This document shows, one piece after another, positions 45,561 through 55,454 of a stretch of DNA of 64,000 nucleotides. A program made the translations under genes and the position numbers. The notes beneath the pieces were generated by a model. The model saw only the letters and a program-made list of their open reading frames with translations, was not told the origin of the DNA and ran no database searches. Position 1 is the stretch's first letter; each line of letters starts with the position of its first letter. Location: positions 8,056,001 through 8,120,000 of the forward strand of contig OZ024895.1 of assembly GCA_964017195.1 (NCBI GenBank). Reading direction: 5' to 3'. This DNA is from Siderastrea radians (taxonomy: Eukaryota; Cnidaria; Anthozoa; Scleractinia; Rhizangiidae).

Positions 45561-46267
45561 TTCGGGTAAATGTCTTATTCTCTCTGCAAATGCAAATGTA
45601 ATATTCTTTTACCTCATCAAAGCCCTCTTCTTTTAGAAGCGATTGAACTGCATTCCAGTTCTTAGGCCACAAGGCACTCAGAATATCCACATCAACATCA
45701 TCTCCAACAGAAGTAAGTAACGTAGTTTTTCCGTATTCAAGAATGTCTTCAAACGTTTTTACTGAAACACCGCTGTCTTCCATGATAGCCATTGCATCGA
45801 GCACTGCCTTCACAACAATTTTTTTTTGGGGGAATGGTAATTTCTTCATGTGTCACAGGGTCAGCAGCGCAGCTGCAGGAATCCAAAAAGTCACTTCTTG
45901 ACCGGCAATTTGGAGGAGATCCTACAACACTTGGTAACTCATGCCACTCGTCATTTTCCTGCTGAATATCCATGTCCTCCGTACCACAAACTGATTCTTC
46001 CGATTCGTTCGCAAAACTACACGTGGAAGCTTCCCTCCAATGCCACAATTCTGTACTCCTGTGCACTGCCCTTCCGCGGCAATTCCAACACTTGCAGTGA
46101 ACATGTGTAAAAGGTTTTTCATCGCAGTTACAAGAGGAAATTTCATCTCTTGACCACGGAATCGCAGTGGTCTGAATTTCGGTGCTTGAGCCACCAGCCG
46201 CCATCTTATTTTCAAGGCAATTCAACAATTCAAATGTCCAGCGGTTATCCCCCAGCAAAATCTCCAT
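45550..46267 (-). pseudogene. CACTA-like transposase, N-terminal part
   Basis: The start codon is at 46267-46265 on the minus strand. The sequence has CNCDEKPFTHVHCKCWNC then GRAVHRSTELWH, an N-terminal Cys/His cluster likely to bind zinc. After THEEITIPPKK the frame shifts at an A9 run (about 45823-45831). It continues VKAVLDAMAIMEDSGVSV and VDILSALWPKNWNAV. A homopolymer shift may be a recent mutation or a sequencing error. Only ~170 bases separate it from the start of the plus-strand gene. Confidence 0.65.
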
Positions 46268-46435
46268 TCAGCCAATGGGGTTCAAGTAAAGAATGAAACC
46301 GCCGTTCATGAACCTTCATGGTCAAAAAGGCGGGAAAATTATCCAATAAGAAATGGCATTATGTAAGTAAACGTGGTTAAGTTTTGGCGAGGTTTCGCTC
46401 TCTGCCTCTTTTCGTTCGTGGTTCAACGCGGCAGT
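46268..46435. promoter_or_regulatory. Divergent promoter region of the CACTA-like element
   Basis: The transposase (minus) and accessory gene (plus) start codons are 168 bases apart, so both must be driven from this stretch or close by. It contains two CCAAT motifs (GCCAATGG near 46271 and CCAATAAG near 46341). No TATA box is evident. Confidence 0.45.
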
Positions 46436-46565
46436 ATGGCAAGTTCTGCAAGTGCAGTTGATAGAGAAATCGAGAACAATAAGACTGTCGAAGAAATGAC
46501 GAAAGAGTCCTTCTTGGAAAAGATACAGGCGAAATTCGGCGACGAAGTAATGAAAGCATTTGAAA
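46436..46565 (+). CDS. CACTA-like accessory gene, exon 1
   Basis: It starts ATGGCAAGTTCTGC (MASSASAVDREIENN) and continues VEEMTKESFLEKIQAKFGDE then VMKAFE. Donor GTAAGT, leaving phase 1. This ATG is preferred over the upstream one at 46373 because the upstream residues are hydrophobic and lack coding character. The gene is transcribed away from the transposase. By position it corresponds to the DNA-binding accessory (TNPA-like) gene of plant CACTA elements, but I see no sequence family. Confidence 0.6.
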
Positions 46566-47021
46566 GTAAGTACTTTATTTTAGATTAAAGTAAACTTGCT
46601 TGCTAATCCACTCATCATGAATTCGTATCGTATATCCACTATAAAGTTATAAACCACAACAATGCGCAAAAAATGAGACTTCTCATTACTCTGAATGGAC
46701 TTAAATTTCTTTTATCTGAATGAAATTTATTTGTACGTGGCATATTATCACCTAAAAATAACTAAAAACAAGCTTCGAGCGCAAACGCAGGTTCATAGTT
46801 TTCCTCAGCCAGATGAAGCTCATGCGCTACAATATGGCGTAAATCTGAAACTGCAGTGCGCGATCCCATGAAATTCAAAATCCGTGAATGAAAGTGTATG
46901 CACGTTAAAAATAATGGGTCATGTGGGTCCGAATGGCTTAATCATGTTGCTGTGTCGTCAGTGTAATACAAGTACTCCATTTGTTATTAAGCTTGATTTT
47001 CTCCTGTCACACATATTTTAG

Positions 47022-47247
47022 AGGAGGAAATCATTGATGAAGCGGCTGTTAAAGATCTATCACAAAGGGAAGCAGATGCACCAATATTTTCAAAACTACA
47101 TTTAAGTTATGGTAAAGCAGTTGCATTCAAAGAGGAATTTGGAAGGAAGGTGCCGAAGAAGAGACCATGTTCTCCTTCAGCAGTGAAACCAACAACGGCA
47201 GACATCACCACATTTACTCCAGAGTTGAGACGTCTCTATTTGTCAAA
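47022..47247 (+). CDS. CACTA-like accessory gene, exon 2
   Basis: 226 nt, phase 1 to phase 2, acceptor TATTTTAG, donor GTAAGT. It encodes EEIIDEAAVKDLSQREADAP, then SYGKAVAFKEEFGRKVPKKR and FTPELRRLYLSK. It is charged, with a basic KVPKKRP patch that could be a nuclear signal. The frame is intact and both phases fit. No family recognised. Confidence 0.6.
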
Positions 47248-47483
47248 GTAAGTTGTTATGCAGTTGTGGCAACATTTTGAGCAACTTTAAGTCTGGACAT
47301 CCAAATTTGAAGTAATTTCATTTTCATGGATACCATTAAAGTTGTATTGAGCCCCCTTGCCCTGGGAGGGGGGGGGATTGTTTAATTTGACACTGCAAGG
47401 GAGGGCAGCTTATTATAGGTGAGGGTTGTGGTGGTGCTTATTACATATCCTAAATTTTTGAGAAAATTAACATTAATTTTCTA

Positions 47484-47661
47484 GACAATTTCACCCATGT
47501 CTAAAACAAAACAAGAAATGGGCTATGTGATGTCATTGCTTTACAAATTCATTGCCATTTGTAGCACAACTTGACAATTTCACCCATGTCTAAAACAAAA
47601 CAAGAAATGGGCTATGTGATGTCATTGCTTTACAAATTCATTGCCATTTGTAGCACAACTT
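47484..47661 (+). repeat. Perfect 89-bp tandem duplication
   Basis: 47484-47572 and 47573-47661 appear identical, beginning GACAATTTCACCCATGTC and ending GTAGCACAACTT. It lies in the intron after exon 2 of the accessory gene. Identity means a recent event or an assembly duplication. Confidence 0.9.
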
Positions 47662-48183
47662 GACTATTTTTGGACGATAAATACCAAGTTTAAGTACACA
47701 GTGTCTAACACGAGAGACTACTGCTGAATTGTAATCAAGTGTATGTTATATAAGAGTGAGGGGCTTAAAACAGAGTGGTGCCTTTCACAAAATCTGACTT
47801 CCTTGAGGGCAGTGTAAATAGAGAGGGGGGGGGGGGGGGGCTCAAGAAAGCTTTTATGGCAATCCATGTGCACCTTATCTTTTAAAATATTATGCCTGCA
47901 GGACACCTGCTTTCCAATTTACGGCTAAAAGCCCTTTCAGTGGTTAAATCTTGGAAATACAGACTTGATTGGGTTAAACAGAGTGTAGTAACAAAAACTG
48001 CTGTAGGCACTGAAGAAGCACACACAATATTACATCTTTTTCCATTGTTCCTTTTTTTGCTTGTTATACAAATGAAGATAAAGAAAAAGGAAGCTGACCA
48101 GATCCTTGAGATTGAAAATTATTGCTTACCAGATTTGTCTTCAAAGGTTAACTATTTCTTTTAAACTTAATTATTTCTTGCAG

Positions 48184-48410
48184 ACGAAAGAAGATTGGTA
48201 CAATGGTAACTGAGAAGTGGGGCCCAGACTTTCCAAAATTCAACTCCCCGCAAATGAAGCTTGAACTGAGTGATTTCTCTACAGAACTAGAACCAGCTTG
48301 TGGCATCCCTGAAGTGGGTTTTAATGCAGAGGGAATTGCAAAACATATACAAGATTTTTGTAACGGACAAAGACGGTATCACAAGTTGAAAACCTCAAAT
48401 TCGAAGGAAG
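48184..48410 (+). CDS. CACTA-like accessory gene, exon 3
   Basis: 227 nt, entering in phase 2, acceptor TTCTTGCAG, donor GTAAAT. It encodes KRKKIGTMVTEKWGPDFPKF, CGIPEVGFNAEGIAKHIQDF and CNGQRRYHKLKTS. It leaves in phase 1, which does not fit the phase 0 required by the next exon. A one-base gain at the GGAAGG end could explain that, so this copy of the gene may be broken here. Confidence 0.55.
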
Positions 48411-48722
48411 GTAAATGTCCTACCCTTATGAAAATACTTTTTACTGATTAATGCTTATTATTTTGCTTATTTTCTGTTGTGACAGAATAAAGTATGAAAT
48501 TTTATTCGTTAATGACCTGTCATCAGAATGTAACATTGTATGGTTCCAAAACATATCCATAGGGGGAAGGGGTGGGGAAGAGGATCAAAAGTCAAAATGC
48601 AAAAGCCTAAAGTGGAATTTGAAAGGGGAGAGTTGCTGATGTTTATGTATGGATATTGATATCTTTCAGCTGAGCTAAAACAATCGTTTAAAAGACTATT
48701 ACAAAATTTTCATTTGTAACAG

Positions 48723-48797
48723 GACCCTGTCGCAAAGGTTACTGCAGAGGAGGAACAGGTGAAAATCAAGAAGAGGGAAAAGAGGAAGAAATTGCAA
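48723..48797 (+). CDS. CACTA-like accessory gene, exon 4
   Basis: 75 nt, acceptor TTTGTAACAG, donor GTATGC. Read in phase 0 it gives DPVAKVTAEEEQ then IKKREKRKKLQ, a strongly basic stretch joining in frame to exon 5. Read in the phase left by exon 3 it runs into a stop within 30 codons. The in-frame reading with exon 5 is favoured. Confidence 0.5.
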
Positions 48798-49623
48798 GTA
48801 TGCAATGTTAGTACACCAGCTTAGTTATTATTGCCTGATAAATTCTAAGCCTGAGCACCCCCCTTGGACCCTTGAATTGTTTAGGTTTAGTGATGTAGTG
48901 AGCTGATTACAAGTTTGCCCTTCAGTTAGAAGACCCAAGGCTCTAGCCTGGTCTCTGCATGCACTATGTTGTTTCTAGAAACTTTACTCCAATTTTTTTC
49001 TTTTACCGCCTTAGTTTGTGTGTAGACAGGGTTTGTACAGGTCCTGGTAAGTCCTGGAATTTTATTGTAGCATTCTGCAGGACTAGCAAGTCCTTGAAAA
49101 TTATAACAGGTCCTGGAAACCTGTGAAAATAAGGTTTATTCACAAAGCAAAGAAGTCATCTTAATTGTTGATTGTAGGTTTTATTTTGTAGGGTGTATTG
49201 GCTAAACCACTTGCATTTTAGTCTTGCATTAAGTGTGGCACTGCATAAAAAGGATTTAAGAGCCCTGGAAAAATTTTTCTTGAGTCTTGAAAGGGCCTGA
49301 AAAAAGTACTGGAAAATTGTTTTTACTAATGAAATACTAGGGATAACTCTGCAATTGGGGGGGGGGGGGGGGTAATGCTTTCAGGTGCTGCTAATATAGA
49401 AACTGGAACCAGGTCCAAGCACAAGCACAGATGTACCATCTGGCTCTTTCAATCTGTTGGATTGGACACTGATTGTTGACTTTATCTTTACCTTGCTAAA
49501 ATGCATCATGCACACAAGGCACTTGTTATATGATTTTTACTTTCATAATTCCATTGGCAAGTGGGCAAGAATTAATTTCCAACCCAGTTATCACTAACTG
49601 TGTGGTTTTGTTCTTTGTTTTAG

Positions 49624-50100
49624 ATACTGAATAATGACAAGGATAGTATCGAACCAGATAAATCAGATGATGAGACAAATGGTGATAACAGATCAGTAAC
49701 CTCAAGTAAAAGTGGCGAACAAGATGATCTTAACTCTGGTTGTGGGCACGACACCGACATTTTGAATGACTCGAGTGCTAGTAATGAATCTCCAAGTTGC
49801 AGTCAGGCTCCAAAAGCATTGGCTGACAAAAAAGACCTAGACTCATGGCCATTGAAAACGAATCAAATAATTATCAAAGCAGTTTTTGGTAGAGTTCTTT
49901 CAAGAGATGATGCAGCTAGTGTTCTCAAGAAAAAGTTCAGTGTGCGACCAAAAAATGTGACAACCGTGTCTCCTACTCAACTGTTGGGAGTCTTGGCCAA
50001 GAAACTGGTTAACAAACAATATTGTACAATTTCCAAGATGGAGAACATCAACTCTTTGAAAATGAGTGATCTTTCAGTCTTAAAGGAAATTGAAATATAG
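49624..50100 (+). CDS. CACTA-like accessory gene, exon 5 and stop
   Basis: 477 nt, phase 0, acceptor TGTTTTAG, ending at TAG. It starts ILNNDKDSIEPDKSDDE, then a Ser/Asp/Asn-rich acidic region. The folded C-terminal part has WPLKTNQIIIKAVFGRVLSR, DDAASVLKKKFSVRPKNV and LGVLAKKLVNKQYCT. The last ~90 residues look like a compact helical domain. No family recognised. It is open throughout. Confidence 0.6.
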   Translation: MLNNDKDSIEPDKSDDETNGDNRSVTSSKSGEQDDLNSGCGHDTDILNDSSASNESPSCSQAPKALADKKDLDSWPLKTNQIIIKAVFGRVLSRDDAASVLKKKFSVRPKNVTTVSPTQLLGVLAKKLVNKQYCTISKMENINSLKMSDLSVLKEIEI

Positions 50101-50694
50101 CTAGCCTTCTGACCTGCAAACAACAGAAGTCAGTTAAGTTTACATTGAGATTGCTCACTCAGCCTGTAACTACTGACTTTATTTGTCGTTGACTTGATGC
50201 TCATAGTTTAATACTTTTTGTTCATGTTACTTGCATGCCTGTACTAAGTGTTACAAGTTACTAGGCCATTAACAAGTTATAGATACTCAGGTCCCTTAGT
50301 GCAAAATACAGGTGTATGGGACAAATTGTTACAGGAGTGATGAAAGTGTAAAATTTGGCACTTTGTTGATGTTCCAAGTTTTAATGCACTAGTGCTTTCT
50401 TGTTTGACACATTTATTACTGTCAAGAAATCTGTTTATTAAAATATTGAAATTTGTTGCTTTAAGTTGACGGTAAAAGATTATTGATAACAAGCTTTCAA
50501 TAACCTTGAGAAATTAAAGCTGACGATATCTTGTGAACAGGAAATTTCACATTATTTGGGGGAGACATCCCAAAATGCGAAATTTTCGCACAATGTAACC
50601 TCAACTTTAAGGAAATTTTTAAGGGGGAAAATTGTTGGAACTTTAAAACATTTAAATCGCAGCCCACTAGGATCTCTGGGGTAAATTTGAGACT

Positions 50695-51195
50695 ATTAAA
50701 TCCCAATGACGGGAAAAAATAGACAGAAAAATCTCAGTATTTGGGAAATGGAAGACACCAGAAAATCCCACTGTTGGGGAAATTGTGAGATGAAAAAATC
50801 CTGGTATTGGGAAAATTTAGACACAAGGAAATCCCACTATTGGGGATAATTTGAGACAATAATATCCCAGTATTGGGGAATTTTAGTGACACCAAAATCC
50901 CATTATTGGGGTAAATTTGAGACAATAAAAATCCCAGCATTGTGAAGCAGTCGAGACAGTGAAATCCCAGCAATGGGAAAAAATTGAGACAATAAAAACA
51001 GCATTGGGGATTATTTGACACAAGAAAATCCCACTACTGGGAATAACCTGTGTCCGAAAAATCCCATTATTGGGTATATTTTGGGTTCTACCTGTCCCAG
51101 GAATGGGTATTGTTGCATTTTCCCAAACTGGGATATTCCTGTAACAATCCAGTGAAATCCCATTAATTTCACATGTTTCCCCCCCTTTTTTTCCC
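50695..51195. repeat. About 33-bp minisatellite at the right end of the CACTA-like element
   Basis: Roughly fifteen units of about 33-34 bases, with core AATCCCANTATTGGGG followed by a TTTGAGACAA stretch (for example starts at 50832, 50865, 50898 and 50932). Each unit has an internal CCCA...TGGG dyad. It mirrors the left array in position and in TCCCA/TGGGA content but not in period. Confidence 0.85.
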
Positions 51196-51223
51196 AACTG
51201 GGAATTTTGAAAAGTTTCCTGTG

Positions 51224-52249
51224 CTAGGAACGTTTTAATTGTTATTGTAATTACAAATACAACCCAGCACAGAGAGTGTTTGTAACATTACTTAAAGCTA
51301 CTGATTACTGTAATACTTGCAGAAGAAAATAACGAGCCTAGCTTTTTGCAAGACACACTACAAAGAAAGACGTACATCGTTTCTTGATGTAAATGGTTGT
51401 AAATGGCTGCGAATGGTTTTATAATATCAGACCAAGACTCAAAATCTCCTTTTATGTCTTTTTTTTAATACGATAACAGCGTGTACTGCGGAGAAGCCAT
51501 GCAAAAATACTAAATATACCCATGAAGTGTTTAAAACAATTACCCTAATGCTTTTGATTTTCGCGGGTGTAGAGTTCGCGAAAGGTGTTTGCTGGCTAAA
51601 TTTTCGCAGCAAAACGTTTCGGGATATTTGATGTGTCGCATACAAAACTGAGGAAAATGCAAACCTTGTAGTACAAGAATAACCCAAAGGTTAGGGTACT
51701 TAATCGCCCTAAATTTGTGTTATTACAAACAAGAGCGTCACATGACGTGACACCTTTACCTTTCCGATCTTTGGATTAATTTTCGTTGGTTTAGTTTACG
51801 CAATTCTTGAGCAGTGAGCCAAGATAAGAAAGCTCGGCAAAATTACTACTAATGTCGATGTTATCTTTTTAAGTAGAGAGGTTTATTTTTCAACTACATG
51901 AAAATTGCACCTGGACTCAGTCTCCTTCTGGCCTTGAAATGACCTTTGGCTAACACTGCAACGTTTTGTACAGCTAGCACCAATGCTGCCCCTGCTGTTT
52001 CTATGCTACTACAAATTTGTTCCTTTCGCTCATGAATTCACCACGTAGTCATTTACCTCAATCGACGCTGTTTTACTTGACCAATCTCAGCCTGCTGATC
52101 ACTCATTCCTTTTTGAGTTATTTGTAGACTTGACGTACTTTCCCATTAGTCATCCTCCCTGATTTCACACAGACAGAAGTCTGTTAATGTAATGTCCATG
52201 ACTTAGTCATCCATTACCTGAAGGTATTACTTTATTCCTCCTACCTTAG
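51224..52249. other. Intron rest before the stalk exon
   Basis: AT-rich sequence without a supported exon or a clear repeat. An 82-residue minus-strand frame at 51439-51687 is not convincing. Confidence 0.45.
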
Positions 52250-52309
52250 GACCTACAGAAGGCAAAGAGGAGTGTAATGTATTTTTCGAAGGAGAAGGCT
52301 GTAAAAAAG
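52250..52309 (+). CDS. Receptor gene, membrane-proximal stalk
   Basis: 60 nt, phase 1-1, acceptor CTACCTTAG, donor GTATGC. It encodes GPTEGKEECNVFFEGEGCKK, with two Cys eight residues apart that could form a small disulfide loop. It lies between the SEA domain and the membrane. It is too short to judge alone, but the phases, splice signals and position fit. Confidence 0.65.
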
Positions 52310-52793
52310 GTATGCATATCACTGATGTCATAATATTTATATCTCTGAGAAAGACTATTTCTTTAAAGGACAGAAGGTGCAGTATAATGTTTAACAGTGG
52401 ACATGGTCGCAGTGTTATTGACAAAATATCAACTGTCTACTTAAAAGAAGAGATGTCTCCTGTAAAATAGAAATATCTCCAGGAGTTAATCCTGCATTGC
52501 ATCGTGCTTTGTCCTCTTCCTGAAAAGAATGAGCGAGCTGTGACCTAAGATGTAGAATTTCGAACTCGACGCAGGTTACATTGTATTTGGTTAGTAACAC
52601 GTCTTGACGGATTTCATTAAACACCTTGGCGTTATCCTTCGTAAATGTTTGCTTCAGGCTTAGTCACTTCTGACCGTGCTTATTCCTTCTTAGTCACTTG
52701 CCATAACTTCACATTTTCACCAGTGTGCGTTTAACAAAACTTTATTTTTGAAATGGTGTATTACATTAGTTTTTCACAATGTTTGTTTTTCAG

Positions 52794-52916
52794 CCAAGCC
52801 TGCTTTGATTGCTCTCTGTGCAGTAGCTGGAGTGGTTGTGTTAGCTCTTCTTATAGCCATCATTGCTTGCAGTATGCATAAGAAGAAGAGACGTGGTCAG
52901 GGATCCGTCTCAAACG
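52794..52916 (+). CDS. Receptor gene, transmembrane helix
   Basis: 123 nt, phase 1-1, acceptor GTTTTTCAG, donor GTAACT. It encodes PALIALCAVAGVVVLALLIA then IIACSMHKKKRRGQGSVSN. It has about 22-24 hydrophobic residues followed at once by KKKRR, a classic stop-transfer signal. The protein is thus type I, with the Ig/EGF/SEA part outside. Cys residues at the inner edge could be palmitoylated. Confidence 0.9.
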
Positions 52917-53162
52917 GTAACTAAACTAGAGATCAAATAATCAGTAACCTTTTACAAAATCTTGCTAACAAAAGTGAAGAAAATTGGTCATTAAAAAAAC
53001 CGATAAGACAAAAAAAAATTAAACACAACAACAACAACAAAACTTGGACAGTATCGCAAGAAAAAACATGTATTTAATAGCTACATGTTAACTGAGAATA
53101 ATTGTTCCCATCTTGTCAAAGTCACAAATGATGTTTAATTACTCAAAATTTTACTATTTAAA

Positions 53163-53183
53163 TAATAATAATAATGATGATGG

Positions 53184-53226
<43 letters not shown>

Positions 53227-53240
53227 ATAGCGCCAAATCC
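53163..53240 (+). repeat. AAT/ATG microsatellite with ATATAGCGC tail
   Basis: A run of AAT then GATGAT triplets (to about 53228) continues into ATATAGCGCCAAATCCACTT. Same layout as at 34425, so probably the end of a shared dispersed element. It lies in the intron after the membrane exon. Confidence 0.75.
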
Positions 53241-53509
53241 ACTTATCCTTATAACACATCAAATTTGCATTCGAACTTGACATCGAAAACATGACTGTGA
53301 AACGTTGATTTTTGCTATTGTCACTGAATTATTTCAAAGTTTTTTTTTTACTATGCATGCATTTCCCTTGCAAGGTCATGAAAACATGTTTATTAAAGGC
53401 AGTTTTTGATAGCAATGGCCGTGCTCATAATGAGGAGTTGAAGACGCACCTTTTTCTTTGTTTTATGTTTGTTGTTATTTTTAAACATAATCTTTTGTTT
53501 AACTAATAG

Positions 53510-53540
53510 GTACTTATTCACAAAGACATGATCCAGAAGG
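53510..53540 (+). CDS. Receptor gene, cytoplasmic micro-exon
   Basis: 31 nt, phase 1 to phase 2, acceptor AACTAATAG, donor GTAAGA. It encodes GTYSQRHDPEG across the junctions and contains the first tail tyrosine. It is supported by splice signals and by being the only link that joins the membrane exon (phase 1) with the next exon (needs phase 2). Confidence 0.65.
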
Positions 53541-54479
53541 GTAAGAATTTTTTTCTTTTCAAGTCTTTAAGCTCTGCACAAATACACATATTCTGCTTGT
53601 TGGACTCCATTCATGTTGTTACACAATAGTTGCAAGATTTAAAATCAAGGCAATGCAGCTTTGGTGATGAAATCCTTAATTCTCATGACCTATATTTGTT
53701 ATAATGATATGCAATGATATGCTTGGTTATAGTTGCTAACCTTGCTTGGTTAGAAAATAACCCAGGTTCCTATTTTTCGTGTCAAAAAGCGTTTCCCTGA
53801 AAGCAGCCAAAGTCAAAACGTGGGACAAACATTTTTTGTAGAAATCCGTACTTTTAAGCAGTTCAAATAAAATTCCAAGTTGAAGCTAATCCTGGCTTTA
53901 GGTTTTTTTGTTGCAGCAAAAATACGCTAGAAAAAACAGCTAGAACATGTCTCTTTAAGAAAAAAATGTTTACCCTTAATGAGCTTATGACGCATGAAAG
54001 AGAAAGAATGCGCTGAGTATAATAGGCATACATATGCTGCAAGAAAGGGGTCTCGAGACAGAACAAGATTTATTAAGTTTGTAATTTTTGCAGCTCTGCT
54101 GTAATGTACTCTATCGTAGTTACTTTCCAGTAACCTCGCGACTAAAACTGTGCGTCATCGAGAACTCGTTCATCTTGCTGTTTTATGCATTTTTCGTGTT
54201 TCAGTGCAGTGGAAGTATACGCAGACGCATCATGAGAAAAGCCTGCTTGTTTTGGCACAGCTTGGCGCCTTTTGCTCATAGAATCTTTCTAGCAGCATGT
54301 AAGGGTGCTACACTGTAAATTCGAGTGCTACACTGTAAATGAGTGCTACACTGTAAATTCGAGGGTAAATAAAGTTTATTGATTGATTGATTGATTGAAG
54401 GGAGTAAGCTTGTGACAGAGGGGGGAGGGGGTGGGGGTAAGCAACAGGAGTGTACAATGAATTTTTTTTTTGTTTTTAG
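53541..54479. other. Intron between cytoplasmic exons
   Basis: It contains at 54305-54400 three copies of GTGCTACACTGTAAAT followed by AATAAAGTTTATTGATTGATTG, a short repeat with an ATTG tail like a SINE end. A G-rich run lies near 54420. No exon is seen. Confidence 0.5.
54305..54400 (+). repeat. Three-copy GTGCTACACTGTAAATTCGA repeat with ATTG tail
   Basis: Copies start near 54304, 54324 and 54343, then AATAAAGTTT and (ATTG)4. The tail suggests the 3' end of a short retroelement. Confidence 0.7.
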
Positions 54480-54657
54480 GACACATGCAGCTGACTTGAA
54501 TGGTGCAAATGACGGTCGGGTGAAGCACGGAAATCTATATGGCAATGTCAATACAGGTTATCAACATGATGGACAGCAAGCAACCCCGATGGTAACGTTT
54601 AACCCAAACCCCGCACATACACCAGGCATAGCAATCAACGACTCAAGTTCGACAAAG
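54480..54657 (+). CDS. Receptor gene, cytoplasmic tail part 1
   Basis: 178 nt, phase 2 to phase 0, acceptor TTGTTTTTAG, donor GTGAGG. It encodes THAADLNGANDGRVKHGN, LYGNVNTGYQHDGQQATPM and FNPNPAHTPGIAINDSSSTK. It is polar and probably unstructured. It has two Tyr; NLYGNV is a Y-x-x-Phi sequence that could bind SH2 domains or adaptor mu subunits. Read-through of the donor gives a different end, so an alternative tail is possible. Confidence 0.8.
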
Positions 54658-55454
54658 GTGAGGTCGAATTTTTTTCTTAGTGAGGTTTTAGCATGGTTAT
54701 TAGAGACATACAATGCACTTTCAAGGAGCCAGATCACATTCTCTCAGAGCTTCGCATTGCTGTTTGAGAGATGAGTGTTTATCAGAGATTTCTTAAAAGC
54801 GAAAAAAGCTCTGTTTGTGTTTTACACTGTGGACAAAAAATAGAGTCGGTTTGTTTGATGACAAAAGAAACGAATCCCAACCAAAGTAACCTGCCTCTAA
54901 CAGTAAGTATATGAAATGATTACACACACAGTAATTATACAAACGCCTGATGAAAGAGACCGAAGGCATATCCCCCTTAGCGTTTTAGACTGTAAGCAGT
55001 CCCGCCTCTGCTACAACAAACATCAACAACAACAATAAAACTTTTATTTCGTTTAGATATGAATCAATAGTAACCTGCAAAATAGCTAGCGCTAATCGCG
55101 GCAGGTTACTGAAACTTAACATAAGTTAACTTTGAAGCTTAACAAAAAACAAATAACAGAGAAGATTAGCCTATGGAGTAAACTAATTGACTAATGAAGC
55201 ATGCTTATTAGTAAAGTGCATATGAAAAGAGGTAAACTAGGAGTTGCTTATAGAATAAAGTAATTAACTTATTGCCTATAGAGTAAACTAATTAAACTAA
55301 TTAACTAACTTATTAGTAAAATAAATGTGAAAAGAGAGGAACCAAGAGTAACCTATAGAGTAATTTGATTGGGCTATTAGTAAATTAATTTGTTTATAAT
55401 TTATATTTTGAGAGGGCAGTCGAGCGATAGTTAGGCGAAAAGGGCATATTTTGA
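54658..55454. other. Start of the last intron
   Basis: No exon is seen. Repeated short words (TAACTTATTAGTAAA, TAGAGTAAACTAATT) occur at 55150-55400. Nothing else of note. Confidence 0.45.

Larger units (their letters stand above)
41185..51223. mobile_element. EnSpm/CACTA-like transposon, 10 kb, with two divergent genes
   Basis: The left end CACAGGAACCTTTTCAAAAT and the right end CACAGGAAACTTTTCAAAAT (minus strand) match, and the match continues through AGTTGGGAA. Just inside each end lies a minisatellite array (42-bp and about 33-bp units), both rich in TCCCA/TGGGA. Between them a TNP2-type transposase runs on the minus strand and a multi-exon gene on the plus strand. Ends starting CAC, subterminal repeat arrays and a two-gene plan fit EnSpm/CACTA. 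I could not see a target duplication (AGT at left, CTA at right). It occupies the intron between the SEA and stalk exons. Confidence 0.8.
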
